Part shown: positions 1 to 8,040 of the stretch, in pieces
How positions within the stretch are numbered: the first letter of the stretch is position 1
Layout of the letters: each line of letters begins with the position of its first letter
Source of the DNA: Paenibacillus pinistramenti
GTDB taxonomy: Bacteria; Bacillota; Bacilli; Paenibacillales; Paenibacillaceae
Reading direction: 5' to 3'
Assembly: GCF_005869875.1 (NCBI RefSeq)
Contig: NZ_VAWG01000002.1
Coordinates: 434,001-498,000, forward strand
Length of the DNA stretch: 64,000 bases
Made by a program: the position numbers and the translations under genes
The notes under the pieces: generated by a model
The model's database searches: none
The model's input: only the letters and a program-made list of their open reading frames with translations
Told to the model about the DNA's origin: nothing

Positions 1-153
1 AGCGATTGTGGAAGCGCCTTTCGCTCCATATTCCACCATTTCAGCAACTGCTGCCGAGTTAAGGTCGAATGCAACAACCTCATGTTTGTGGTCCATCAGG
101 TTCTTACCAAGGTTCAAGCCCATTTTACCCAATCCGATTAATCCTACTTGCAT
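1..153 (-). CDS. gnd: 6-phosphogluconate dehydrogenase, N-terminal fragment (cut by window edge)
   Basis: Only the first 51 codons are present; the gene runs off the left edge. The visible part is a Rossmann NAD(P)-binding start with GLIGLGKMG at residues 4-12 followed by the acidic end of beta-2 (AFDLNS). This opening resembles the shorter YqeC-type 6-phosphogluconate dehydrogenases more than the long classical Gnd, but the C-terminus is not visible. The enzyme oxidatively decarboxylates 6-phosphogluconate to ribulose 5-phosphate in the cytoplasm. A good ribosome site (AGGAGGT, plus-strand 162-168) precedes the ATG at 153. It lies 84 nt downstream of zwf on the same strand, so the two oxidative pentose phosphate steps are probably co-transcribed. 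Confidence 0.85.
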   Translation of the reverse strand, partial: MQVGLIGLGKMGLNLGKNLMDHKHEVVAFDLNSAAVAEMVEYGAKGASTIA

Positions 154-237
154 TTTAGTAACCTCCTAATTTGTTGAATTTGATGCCTTCTTGATTAACA
201 AGCATATATTGAAAGCCGTATACCTGAAGGTATCAGC

Positions 238-1689
238 TTACCACCATTTGTAACCGTCCTGCGCCAGCAGCTCATGAGCAGCTTCAGGACCGTCTTCACC
301 CGCAGGATAGAAATGCAGCGGCACCTCGTTAGCGGTAAAAGCGTCAATAACGGGCTGCACCCATGCCCAGGACCATTCCACTTCGTCCCAATGCGCAAAG
401 AATGTGGAGTCGCCAAGCAGCGCATCGTGAATCAGGTTCTCATAGGCTTCAGGCGTTTCTTTGGAGCTTCCGCCGAATTCCATCACAACTTGATCCAGCT
501 TCTTGGAGTTGGATTTATCTTTTACATTAAGCTGAAGGGTAATTCTCTCCTCAGGGTTCACTTCAATCGTCAACAGGTTTGGAGGAATAACTTCATCAGG
601 GAATGTTGCTGCCTTAAGCGGCTCTTTGAATTCGATGACAATACGTGTGGATTTCTCTCCTGTACGTTTGCCTGTACGAATGTAGAAAGGAATGCCTTCC
701 CAGAAAGGTGTATCCAGCATCAGACGTGCTGCGACGTAAGTATCGTTATGGGAGTCCTGGCCAATGCCGTTCTCATCTCTGTATCCAGGCACTTCAACGC
801 CTTTAACATAGCCTGGACCATACTGGCCGCGGATAATTTGGGAGTTAATTGTATCTTTGGTGACCGGACGAAGCGATTTGATGATGTTTTTCTTCTTGGC
901 ACGCACTTCGTCAGGCGTACTGCGGTGAGGAAGATGCATCGTTACCATCATAAGAAGCTGCATCATGTGGTTTTGGAACATGTCGCGGAGAGCGCCGGAA
1001 GTATCGTAGTAGCCCGCTCTGTCCTCTACGCCCACAAGCTCATTAGCTGTGATCTGAACGTTAGCGATGTAGCGGTTATTCCAAAGAGCCTGAAAGACCG
1101 GATTGGCAAAGCCGAGCACTTCAAGGTTCTGAACCATTGGCTTGCCGAGGTAGTGGTCGATCCGGAATACCTCTTCTTCTTCAAAGGAACGGCTGAGGTT
1201 GGCCTGCAGCGAACGGGCCGATTCCAAATCGTGGCCGAACGGTTTCTCGATGATCAGACGTTTCCAGCCCTTAGTATCACCAAGTCCGCTGGCTTTAATG
1301 TTATCCGCAATCGTTTCAAAGAACTCCGGAGATACCGACAGGTAGAACAGACGGTTTTCAGGAATTCCCAATTCTCTTTCATACTTTTGCGCAACACCAA
1401 GCAGCTTCTTGAAGTCATCTACATTGTTGACATTCAGGGAGCTGTAATGGAAAGCCTGGATAAAGGAATCAATATGGCTGAGATCCATCGGTCTTCTGGA
1501 GAAGCGGTGCAGGGAGTCTTTCACACTATCTTGAAAATCTGGGTCTGCTATTTCTTTACGGCCCAGACCAATAACTGTGAATGACGAAGCCAGCTTGCCG
1601 TCCAGGAACAGATTGTACAGCGCGGGATAGATTTTACGTTTCGCCAGATCCCCTGTCGCGCCAAACAAAACAAAAGTCATTGCGTCCAT
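238..1689 (-). CDS. zwf: glucose-6-phosphate 1-dehydrogenase
   Basis: Oxidises glucose 6-phosphate to 6-phosphogluconolactone with NADP+, the entry to the oxidative pentose phosphate pathway. The protein has 483 residues, normal for the family. The N-terminal dinucleotide site GATGDLAKRK is at residues 10-19, the substrate-binding signature RIDHYLGK at 176-183, and the conserved block RTGKRT sits near residue 335. The signature is followed by Pro-Met where most homologues I recall have Glu-Met or Glu-Thr, a small oddity. A start at Met4 (1680) is possible, but a GAGGG ribosome site fits the ATG at 1689 better. gnd follows 84 nt downstream. Confidence 0.97.
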   Translation of the reverse strand: MDAMTFVLFGATGDLAKRKIYPALYNLFLDGKLASSFTVIGLGRKEIADPDFQDSVKDSLHRFSRRPMDLSHIDSFIQAFHYSSLNVNNVDDFKKLLGVAQKYERELGIPENRLFYLSVSPEFFETIADNIKASGLGDTKGWKRLIIEKPFGHDLESARSLQANLSRSFEEEEVFRIDHYLGKPMVQNLEVLGFANPVFQALWNNRYIANVQITANELVGVEDRAGYYDTSGALRDMFQNHMMQLLMMVTMHLPHRSTPDEVRAKKKNIIKSLRPVTKDTINSQIIRGQYGPGYVKGVEVPGYRDENGIGQDSHNDTYVAARLMLDTPFWEGIPFYIRTGKRTGEKSTRIVIEFKEPLKAATFPDEVIPPNLLTIEVNPEERITLQLNVKDKSNSKKLDQVVMEFGGSSKETPEAYENLIHDALLGDSTFFAHWDEVEWSWAWVQPVIDAFTANEVPLHFYPAGEDGPEAAHELLAQDGYKWW

Positions 1690-1983
1690 TCTATATAACC
1701 CTCACTCTCTAATGCTCTATAGTAACTATACTAAATATATCAGGTTACGTAAGGTTATTGCGTATCCGACTTAGTTATCTTACACCTTCAGTCAAAATTC
1801 GTCAATCAAATTGTCTCATTATTGACACATTTCATTCTTTATCTAAGTGACTTATGGGGTTGCAATAAAAAAGCTTCTCCGAATCTCAAATATCAGGTCA
1901 TTTTTCCTGAAACCCGCGTAAGAATAAAATAAGTTTTTTTGTTTATTCTTCCAAAGAATTTTATGACAGGAGCCAAGGATCAT
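1690..1983. other. intergenic region between divergent zwf and CobW-family gene
   Basis: 294 bases of AT-rich spacer that must hold the two divergent promoters. I see AT-rich candidate -10 elements around 1715-1735 for zwf but no convincing -35/-10 pair. I find no Zur-like inverted repeat (TCGTAAT-N-ATTACGA), although the downstream gene belongs to a family often under Zur. No RNA motif was recognised. Confidence 0.4.
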
Positions 1984-3078
1984 ATGGATACAGCAATACC
2001 TGCGGTTTGGTTGAGCGGTTTTTTGGGCAGCGGCAAAACGACCTTGCTGGTCAAACTGCTTAAGGAGGCGGCAAATAAAGGGTTAAGGCCCGGCATTCTG
2101 ATGAATGAATTGGGGAAGCAGGACGTTGACGGCATGATCCTGCAGGAAGAAACCGGGTTCCCGATCGAGAAGCTGCTGGACGGCTGTGTGTGCTGCAGCA
2201 AGAAGGAGGAGCTGACGCAGAGTCTGGAGACGATCCTCCATACAAATCCTGATCTGCTCTTCATAGAGCTTACAGGTGTCGCTAACCCGGCTGAAATTTC
2301 GGAGCTGTTGTCCAAGCCGCCGTTCAAGGACCGAATTAATCTCCGGCATAAAATTACCCTGCTGGATGCGGAGCACGCGCTGGAATACAGCAGCCGCTTC
2401 TCGGCGGACAAAGCGCTTGTCCAGACCCTGCAGCAGCAGCTTGCAGCAGCGGATCTGATTCTGGTCAACAAAACAGATCTGGTGAGCGAAGCCAAACTTT
2501 CCAAAGTGATGAACCTAGTTCGAAAGCACAATCTCGCCGCTGCCATCCGGACCACCCGTTATGCGGAGGTAGACGCCGGAGAGCTCTTGAGGGATTGCGG
2601 TCAAACCGGGGCTTCGCCGCTCTCAGCAGCGGATACAGGCATACAAGCGGATCCGGTAGAAAAAGACTCCGAACACGCCGTCTCAACTGCGCGCCGTCCC
2701 TTCCATGTGCTGCCGAATAGGCCGGAGCAGCATGGCCCTGCCTTCTCAGCCGGCCAGAAGCAGACGGGTTCCGCTTCATATACCGGCGTCAAGACCTTCA
2801 CCCTTCCCTGCCCAGCCGGGGGGTCCGTCTCCAGGCTTGAGCTTCAGCAGTTCCTGGAAACGCTGCAGGGCCAAATCCTCCGCGCAAAAGGATATGTCAA
2901 TCTGGCAGACGCAGGAGTATGCCTGATGCAGTATGCCGGCGGCCGCTTCACCTGGGAATCCTCCAAATATCCGGGTGCAGGCTATGTCGTGATCATCGGC
3001 TTCATGCTTGATCCCGATATCGCTGCAAGCGCGTGGGCGGAGCTGTTCAGGAAGAAGCAGAGCCAGATCACTCCCTGA
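1984..3078 (+). CDS. CobW/COG0523-family GTP-binding metal chaperone
   Basis: A G3E-family P-loop GTPase of 364 residues. Walker A GFLGSGKTT is at residues 12-20, the metal-binding CVCC motif typical of the family is at 68-71, the ELTGVANP switch region is at about 95-102, and the NKTD guanine-specificity motif follows. The second half contains a low-similarity linker (about residues 205-270), then the CobW C-terminal domain. There is no long His tract, unlike many zinc-responsive members. The start at 1984 is chosen because AGGAG lies about ten bases upstream; longer in-frame starts lack one. It is convergent with znuCBA, which suggests, but does not prove, a role in zinc delivery or scarcity; other members serve cobalt or nitrile hydratase. 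Confidence 0.88.
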   Translation: MDTAIPAVWLSGFLGSGKTTLLVKLLKEAANKGLRPGILMNELGKQDVDGMILQEETGFPIEKLLDGCVCCSKKEELTQSLETILHTNPDLLFIELTGVANPAEISELLSKPPFKDRINLRHKITLLDAEHALEYSSRFSADKALVQTLQQQLAAADLILVNKTDLVSEAKLSKVMNLVRKHNLAAAIRTTRYAEVDAGELLRDCGQTGASPLSAADTGIQADPVEKDSEHAVSTARRPFHVLPNRPEQHGPAFSAGQKQTGSASYTGVKTFTLPCPAGGSVSRLELQQFLETLQGQILRAKGYVNLADAGVCLMQYAGGRFTWESSKYPGAGYVVIIGFMLDPDIAASAWAELFRKKQSQITP

Positions 3079-3102
3079 GCGGAACCGCCCGCTAAACGGA
3101 CA

Positions 3103-3145
3103 GGAGCCTTACCGCAGCAGATGCTGCGATAAGGCTCCTTCATTT
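3103..3145. terminator. bidirectional terminator between CobW-family gene and znuA
   Basis: A GC-rich hairpin with arms AGGAGCCTTA and TAAGGCTCCT around an inner GCAGCAGATGCTGC stem, followed by TTCATTTTT on the plus strand and by a T-containing stretch on the minus strand. It separates the convergent genes ending at 3078 and 3148. Confidence 0.8.
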
Positions 3146-3147
3146 TT

Positions 3148-4101
3148 CTATTCATTTAACGCTGCTGCAAGCGACTTTAAATTCTGGCGCATGACGGACA
3201 CATAATCGAGATGGTCCGCCAGCTCCTCATCTGTCAATCCTTCAATCGGGTTGAGCACGGCAGTCGTGGCGCCGATTTCGTCGGCAACCGTCTGGGCAAC
3301 CTTTGAAGAAACCAGCGTTTCAAAGAAGATCGTCCGGGTATCATGCTCTTTCGCAAATTTTACAATATCGGCCATACTGGAAGCGGACGGCTCCTGATCG
3401 GGAGAGAGGCCGGCAATCGGAATCTGCTCCAGGCCATAGTCCCTGGCAAAATAGCCGAACGCAGAGTGCTGGGTAATAAAATCCTTGCGTTTAACCCCTG
3501 TAAGCTCCTGCTTGATCTCCTGATCCAGCTCCTCGAGCTGGGCAATGTAAGTGTCCGCATTGGATTTAAATTGCGCTGCATACTGCGGAGCCGCCTTGGA
3601 CAGCCCTTCCTGGATATTCCGGACTTCCTTGACCGCCTGGACCGGTGACAGCCACACATGAGGGTCCTCGCCGCCCTCCTCACGCGGATCTGCAGCCTCT
3701 CCTTCTTCCTCTTCTTTAAAACCGTTTATTAAATCAATGCCGCTGCTCGCTTCGATCGTGACCAGCTTATCGCTGTCCAAAGCATCTACAACCTGATCCA
3801 CCCAGCCTTCAAGTCCTGCGCCGTTGTAGACCAGAACATCCGCTTCTTCGATGCTGCCGATATCTCTCGGCGTCGGCTCCCAATCGTGGGGCTCCACGCC
3901 TGCGGGAATCAGGGTATGCACGTCAGCAAGCTCCCCGGCCACCTTCTTCGTGAATTCATACATCGGATAGAAGCTGACTTCCACCTTCAGCGTTCCCGGC
4001 TGATCAGAGAATGAAGTGTCCTTCCCTGTACTGCACCCGGAGACCGCAAGGGCAAAGCTGATGATCAGCGCTGTGACCGTCTTGTTCCTGCCGAATGTCA
4101 T
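3148..4101 (-). CDS. znuA: zinc ABC transporter substrate-binding lipoprotein
   Basis: A cluster A-I metal-binding lipoprotein of 317 residues. The signal peptide ends in the lipobox VSGC with the lipidated cysteine at residue 23. The metal ligands appear as His in EPHDWEP, His in DPHVWLSP, His in TQHSAFGYF and an acidic residue near FFETLVSS. Between the first two ligands lies a short acidic loop (EEEEGEAADPREEGGED) where many ZnuA proteins have a His-rich loop. It captures Zn2+ at the outer membrane face for ZnuB/ZnuC. It is the last gene of znuC-znuB-znuA, 83 nt after znuB. Confidence 0.92.
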   Translation of the reverse strand: MTFGRNKTVTALIISFALAVSGCSTGKDTSFSDQPGTLKVEVSFYPMYEFTKKVAGELADVHTLIPAGVEPHDWEPTPRDIGSIEEADVLVYNGAGLEGWVDQVVDALDSDKLVTIEASSGIDLINGFKEEEEGEAADPREEGGEDPHVWLSPVQAVKEVRNIQEGLSKAAPQYAAQFKSNADTYIAQLEELDQEIKQELTGVKRKDFITQHSAFGYFARDYGLEQIPIAGLSPDQEPSASSMADIVKFAKEHDTRTIFFETLVSSKVAQTVADEIGATTAVLNPIEGLTDEELADHLDYVSVMRQNLKSLAAALNE

Positions 4102-4112
4102 AGTTGTTTCTG

Positions 4113-4168
4113 TCTCCTTTATGAAATCTCCTTAATATAGTCTCTTGTAAGAAGTCTCTTCTATGTAA
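4113..4168 (-). repeat. 14-bp tandem repeat in the znuB-znuA spacer
   Basis: On the plus strand the motif TCTCYT recurs at 4113, 4127, 4141 and 4155, exactly 14 bases apart, giving four degenerate units that fill most of the spacer. On the coding strand the last units supply the AGGAGA-type ribosome site of znuA. Confidence 0.7.
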
Positions 4169-4184
4169 AAGAGTCTGCCTGACC

Positions 4185-5021
4185 TTATGCGGATCTGGCA
4201 AATCGTTTGCGGCGCTTTGAGCGGAGAATTATCCGCTGTGCAGCAAGGCCGGCTAAGAAGAAGACAAGCAGGATTAAAGAGATCGTAGCTCCCGGAGGGG
4301 TATTTATATAGTAAGAAGCCGACAGCCCGCTGAAGATGCCTGCCAGGCCTGCTGCAACCGCAATAATAATGGCGGACAAGAATCCTCTTGAGATTTTTAG
4401 GGCCAGGGCAGCAGGAAGCACCATCAGCGAAGAAACGAGCAGGACGCCGACAATCGGCATCGCGGAAGCAACCGTCATCCCTGTAAGCACCGAGAAAGCA
4501 AAGGACAGCAGTCTGACGTGAACGCCGCCGATGCTTGCGGTTTCTTCATCAAAGGTCAAGCTGTAGAGCGGTCTGCGGAATACGATAAAGAAGATAAGTC
4601 CGATAATCGCAACAATACCGATCATCCACAGCTGCTGACTGTTGACGGCGACGATGGATCCAAACAAGTAAGAGCTGAAGCTTTTGTTCAGGTTGCTCTT
4701 TAGGCTCATCAGCAGCACGGCCAGCGCCAGTCCCGAAGTCATAATGATCGCTACCGGAACCTCACTGTAGCTTAGATATGTACGCCGGAGCTGTTCAATA
4801 ATAAGACCGCCCGCTATAGCGACCGCAAAGCCGCTCACGACGGGGTTGAAGTGAAGCACCGAACCTAACGCAACACCTGCGAGAGAGACATGCGACAGGG
4901 TGTCCGCGATCAGAGCCTGCCTTCTCAGCATCAGATAAACGCCGAGAATGGGCGCTATAATGCCTATGAAACCTCCGGCCCAAAACGCACGCTGCATGAA
5001 CTCGTAGTCAAACATTTCCAT
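4185..5021 (-). CDS. znuB: zinc ABC transporter permease
   Basis: An ABC-3 family integral membrane protein of 278 residues with about seven or eight hydrophobic helices and the family loop RRQALIADTLSHVSLAGVA near residues 33-51. It forms the membrane channel for ZnuC/ZnuA. The ATG at 5021 has a GAAAGGA ribosome site and lies inside the end of znuC (58 nt overlap), so translation is probably coupled. The C-terminus is basic (KRRKR), facing the cytoplasm. Confidence 0.93.
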   Translation of the reverse strand: MEMFDYEFMQRAFWAGGFIGIIAPILGVYLMLRRQALIADTLSHVSLAGVALGSVLHFNPVVSGFAVAIAGGLIIEQLRRTYLSYSEVPVAIIMTSGLALAVLLMSLKSNLNKSFSSYLFGSIVAVNSQQLWMIGIVAIIGLIFFIVFRRPLYSLTFDEETASIGGVHVRLLSFAFSVLTGMTVASAMPIVGVLLVSSLMVLPAALALKISRGFLSAIIIAVAAGLAGIFSGLSASYYINTPPGATISLILLVFFLAGLAAQRIILRSKRRKRFARSA

Positions 5022-5674
5022 TCTTCACTTTCCTTTCGTTCCAGCGAAATGACCCGGTCCAGATAAGAATCCATTTCCTCCAAACCATGGGTAACCATAA
5101 CGACCGTAAGATGGTGTTCCTTCACATAATGCTTCATCAGCTCGTAGAAGCCGATCCGGCTTTGGTGGTCCATGCCGGTAGTAGGCTCATCCAGAATAAG
5201 CACATTCGGCTGCTGGGCAAGCGCCCTCGCAATGCAGATCCGCTGCTTCTGGCCGCCTGACAATTCGCCGATCCGCGCATGGCGGTGTTCCCACATCCCC
5301 ACCTGCTTCAGGCTTCTTTCTACCACGGCCTCCTGCTCTTTGCTGAATTTGCGGAACAGGCCGAGCCGGGAATAGCAGCCGGAGCGCACAAGCTCAATGA
5401 CTTTGCTGGGAAATCCGCTGTTAAAGGAAGCGACCTGCTGAGGCACATAGCCGACAACCAGCTTCCCGCCGTCCAGTGCAGCCTGATTGATCTTGACCGT
5501 GCCGCTCCAGGGCTTCAGCAAGCCTAGCAAGAGCTTTAATATAGTAGATTTAGCTGCCCCGTTCGGTCCGGTAATGCCAAGAAATTCCCCGGCGTGAATA
5601 TCAAGCGATATATTCTCCACGACGGGTTCGTTGCCATATCCAAAAACCACGCTGCGCATTGAAGATAAGATCAA
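4964..5674 (-). CDS. znuC: zinc ABC transporter ATP-binding protein
   Basis: A 236-residue ABC ATPase. Walker A is GPNGAAKST near residues 38-46; the Ala in place of the usual Gly is typical of ZnuC (the Bacillus protein has GPNGASKST). LSGGQKQR signature, Walker B VLILDEPTT and switch His in VMVTHG are all present. The C-terminal WKCLTTSSC resembles the Cys-containing tail of Bacillus ZnuC, which supports the long overlap with znuB as genuine. It powers zinc import, first gene of the operon, with Zur-like boxes upstream. Confidence 0.94.
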   Translation of the reverse strand: MILSSMRSVVFGYGNEPVVENISLDIHAGEFLGITGPNGAAKSTILKLLLGLLKPWSGTVKINQAALDGGKLVVGYVPQQVASFNSGFPSKVIELVRSGCYSRLGLFRKFSKEQEAVVERSLKQVGMWEHRHARIGELSGGQKQRICIARALAQQPNVLILDEPTTGMDHQSRIGFYELMKHYVKEHHLTVVMVTHGLEEMDSYLDRVISLERKESEEWKCLTTSSCSVRFGPEVS

Positions 5675-5811
5675 GTCCGACCCCTCTTTTCTAACAAATT
5701 TATCCGGTGTACTGCGTCTATCAGTAAAAGGGTGCTGCTCCCATGCAAGCTAACCGCACAGTCACTCGCATTATGTGCACCTCGCCTTAAAAATAAACGC
5801 CCGTTTGGTAA

Positions 5812-5826
5812 TCGTAATCTTTACGA
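5812..5826. promoter_or_regulatory. Zur-like box 1 upstream of znuC
   Basis: TCGTAAT-C-TTTACGA, a 7-1-7 inverted repeat differing at one base from the Bacillus Zur consensus TCGTAAT-N-ATTACGA. It lies 138 nt upstream of the znuC start, consistent with zinc-dependent repression. Confidence 0.75.
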
Positions 5827-5931
5827 ACATCAACTAATAGTAGACTATGGCCAATCACATGTCAACCAAAGCTTCCTCTAATCAGCCCTATAGTCAGCCT
5901 AAAGATTCAGGCTGTATAATCAGTCTATAAA

Positions 5932-5946
5932 TCGTAATTATTACTA
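5932..5946. promoter_or_regulatory. Zur-like box 2 upstream of znuC
   Basis: TCGTAAT-T-ATTACTA, again one base from the 7-1-7 Zur consensus. It is 120 bases from box 1. Two spaced boxes suggest graded or cooperative repression, or a second promoter; no gene on the plus strand is convincingly served by it. Confidence 0.65.
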
Positions 5947-6004
5947 TTAACAAAACTTAATATACCTTCCGCTCATTCCCTTGTCAATCTTTATTGCCAT
6001 TTTT

Positions 6005-6046
6005 GCGAAAAAAAGAAGGCCGCTCCATTCAGAGCGCCCTCCTTCT
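6005..6046 (-). terminator. terminator of the NusG domain II gene
   Basis: On the minus strand a stem made from AGAAGGAGGGCGCTC and GAGCGGCCTTCT with a six-base loop is followed by a run of seven T (plus-strand A-run 6008-6014). Confidence 0.85.
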
Positions 6047-6091
6047 GCCAGCCTCTCACGCTGCCGGCTTACAGTCCATATTCCATGTGCA

Positions 6092-6107
6092 TGCTATCAT
6101 GCTATCA
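6092..6107 (-). repeat. 8-bp tandem duplication including the stop codon
   Basis: TGCTATCA occurs twice in perfect tandem (6092-6099, 6100-6107). On the coding strand it reads TGATAGCA twice, and the first three bases are the stop of the NusG-domain gene, immediately followed by an in-frame TAG. Confidence 0.7.
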
Positions 6108-6530
6108 GTTCACAACCGCGTCCAGGCCATCCTGTATCTCTTCGCCGCCGGTTTCCCCGCCGGAAGTGCTGCCGGCTGAAACAATTTCGACAAGTACCCG
6201 GTTCGGCACGCAGATAATGCGTTCGCCGGGCTTTGAGATAAACCCCATTTTCAGCGCAATGGGCAGCGGAGCATCCGAAACCGTCATCCGGATGCCGTTG
6301 TCATACACTTTTAACACATTGTGTCCGTATTGCGTATTCATATCGATAGTCTGTTCCTCATTTAACGGCACCTGCTTATACAGCTCCCCGTTTACTGTAA
6401 TTCTGGCCTCCAGGCTGCCTGGTGAATAGGCCTCCGCCTTTGAAAATAGAGCTTTTCCCCCAAAATATCCGGCTACCGCGAGCAAAATAACCGCAATCAG
6501 AATCCAATCCGCTTTCTTTATTCTCAGCAT
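6105..6530 (-). CDS. NusG domain II-containing membrane-anchored protein
   Basis: A 141-residue protein with one N-terminal membrane helix (about residues 9-28) and an extracytoplasmic domain matching the NusG domain II family: the core GELYKQVPLNEEQTIDM, NVLKVYDNGIRMTVSDAP and ERIICVPNRVLVEI are the beta strands that define it. The Gly/Ser/Glu-rich C-terminus is low complexity. Function is unknown; in other Firmicutes such genes often sit next to a Gx transporter gene, which is absent here. It has an AAAGGGG ribosome site and its own terminator, so it is probably monocistronic. Confidence 0.8.
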   Translation of the reverse strand: MLRIKKADWILIAVILLAVAGYFGGKALFSKAEAYSPGSLEARITVNGELYKQVPLNEEQTIDMNTQYGHNVLKVYDNGIRMTVSDAPLPIALKMGFISKPGERIICVPNRVLVEIVSAGSTSGGETGGEEIQDGLDAVVN

Positions 6531-6711
6531 TGCTGTCCGCCCCTTTAATCATCAACTCTCCCCAAATCTTCTCTCTTAAATATAAATGTTTAAAATTGCG
6601 TCTATCCATGCGGTAAATCACACTTGCGGGCATGTCTGCAGAATGCTTTTCCTGCCATTATCATGTAGAATAGCATCATGAACTGCTGATAAGGAGTTGG
6701 GTTAACACAAA

Positions 6712-7944
6712 ATGCTTCCTCTGTATAAGAAATATTGGCGCACTTTTTTTGACATTGCTTTAATTGTGCTAACGGTTTATCTGGTTATGTTCTTGTTCAG
6801 CAAGCTGTATCAGCTCGCAGCGCCGGTATTTTTATCCTTCTTTGTATTCATGCTGATTGAACCCTTGGCCCGGTTCCTGAACCGGAAGGGCATGAAGAAA
6901 GCTTTTGCCTCTGCGATCTCCGTCATTCTGTTCCTGGTTGTTTTGCTTGGTATCTTGTTTGGCGCAGGCGTCCTCGTTGCGATTCAGATCAGCCATTTAT
7001 ATGACAACCTGCCCGCTTATACTGAGATGGCGCAAAGCCACTTCCGGACGACTACCGATTATTTGCAGAACAGGCTGGATGCGCTGCCGTCCAACATTAC
7101 CGACAAATTGAACGGATACTTCGCGGATGCGACCAATCTGCTGACCAAATGGGCCAAAGTGATGCTTTCGTATCTGATCAACACGCTGGGTTCCTTCTCT
7201 TCCTTCATGGCGAACTTTGGAGTGGCGATCATTCTGGCCTTCTTTCTCAGCATGGAAATCAAGGACTGGCGGCGGATTGCGTACGAGAAGACACCCAAGA
7301 CGGTTAAAATCGCTTATGACTTTCTGCGCAGCCATGTATTCCGCGCTATCGGCTCTTATCTGAAAGCCCAGCTTATTCTGATGTCCATCACCTTCGTCCT
7401 GGTGCTGATCGGACTCTTTATCCTGAAATCCGGCAACGAGATCACCATGGCCTTGATCTGTGCGGTATTTGATATTCTGCCGCTGCTCGGGGTGTCTACC
7501 ATTCTGATACCTTGGATTATTTATCTCCTGATCGTCGGTAACACCTCTTTAGCCATCGGGCTGATCGTTGTCCTTGCCGTGGTGCTGATTGTACGGCAGC
7601 TGCTTGAGCCAAAAATAACCGGCAACTCCATCGGTGTATCCTCGGCGTACCTGATGCTGTCTTTCGCGATCGTCTCCATGTCGCTCTTCGGCGTGGCCGG
7701 TTTAATCCTGTCGCCCATCCTGATGATCTTAATTAAGGAGCTTATCCAGCAGGGCTATCTGCAGAAATGGATCACTCTCCCGCAGGAAGAGTTTGTTGTT
7801 CCTCCATTCAGCACCAGAACTGAACCCGAAGACCCCTTGGCAGGTTCCGGGGACAAACCGGCTTCCACGCGGAATTTCACGGAGAAGCTCAGGCTGAAGC
7901 CGCGTTCTGACAAGAATAAAACAAATAGCAGCAGCGACTCCTGA
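6712..7944 (+). CDS. AI-2E transporter-family (UPF0118) membrane protein
   Basis: A 410-residue polytopic protein with about eight membrane helices: two near the N-terminus (residues 14-50), one near 65-90, a soluble segment (about 95-145), then helices from about 150 onwards including ALICAVFDILPLLGVSTILIPW and SIGVSSAYLMLSFAIVSMSLFG, hallmarks of the family. The charged C-terminal 50 residues are cytoplasmic and low complexity. Members have been linked to autoinducer-2 export, Na+/H+ exchange or sporulation (YtvI); substrate cannot be told here. The nearest AAGGAG is 15 bases from the ATG, unusually far. Confidence 0.85.
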   Translation: MLPLYKKYWRTFFDIALIVLTVYLVMFLFSKLYQLAAPVFLSFFVFMLIEPLARFLNRKGMKKAFASAISVILFLVVLLGILFGAGVLVAIQISHLYDNLPAYTEMAQSHFRTTTDYLQNRLDALPSNITDKLNGYFADATNLLTKWAKVMLSYLINTLGSFSSFMANFGVAIILAFFLSMEIKDWRRIAYEKTPKTVKIAYDFLRSHVFRAIGSYLKAQLILMSITFVLVLIGLFILKSGNEITMALICAVFDILPLLGVSTILIPWIIYLLIVGNTSLAIGLIVVLAVVLIVRQLLEPKITGNSIGVSSAYLMLSFAIVSMSLFGVAGLILSPILMILIKELIQQGYLQKWITLPQEEFVVPPFSTRTEPEDPLAGSGDKPASTRNFTEKLRLKPRSDKNKTNSSSDS

Positions 7945-7973
7945 TTCACAGCTTCTGCTTCCGGCTGCAAGCA

Positions 7974-8013
7974 GCAAAAAGACGCACCGCCCAAGCAGGG
8001 AGGTGCGTCTTCG
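7974..8013. terminator. bidirectional terminator between AI-2E-family gene and rpoD
   Basis: Arms AAGACGCACC (7979-7988) and GGTGCGTCTT (8002-8011) with a 13-base loop. On the minus strand it is followed by TTTTTGC, serving rpoD; on the plus strand it is followed by CGTCTTTCTT. Confidence 0.85.
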
Positions 8014-8040
8014 TCTTTCTTCATCGACTTCTTCTTCGTC

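Larger units (their letters stand above)
5675..6091. other. long intergenic region holding Zur boxes and a terminator
   Basis: About 420 bases without a supported gene. It contains the two Zur-like boxes, the znuC promoter region and, at its far end, the terminator of the NusG-domain gene. Short open frames on the plus strand here have no ribosome site and overlap the terminator, so I do not call them. Confidence 0.5.

Noticed and set aside
274..1584. 436-codon open frame on the plus strand opposite zwf
   Set aside because: Antisense shadow: no ribosome site, codon use and product unlike any protein, and zwf on the other strand is certain.
4964..5021. Long znuC/znuB overlap suspected as a frameshift
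   Set aside because: The ZnuC tail (WKCLTTSSC) resembles the natural C-terminus of Bacillus ZnuC, and znuB has its own ribosome site, so both ends are genuine.
5538..5564. ZnuC Walker A with Ala in place of Gly (GPNGAAKST), possibly inactive
   Set aside because: ZnuC homologues including the Bacillus protein carry Ala or Ser at this position, so it is a family feature.
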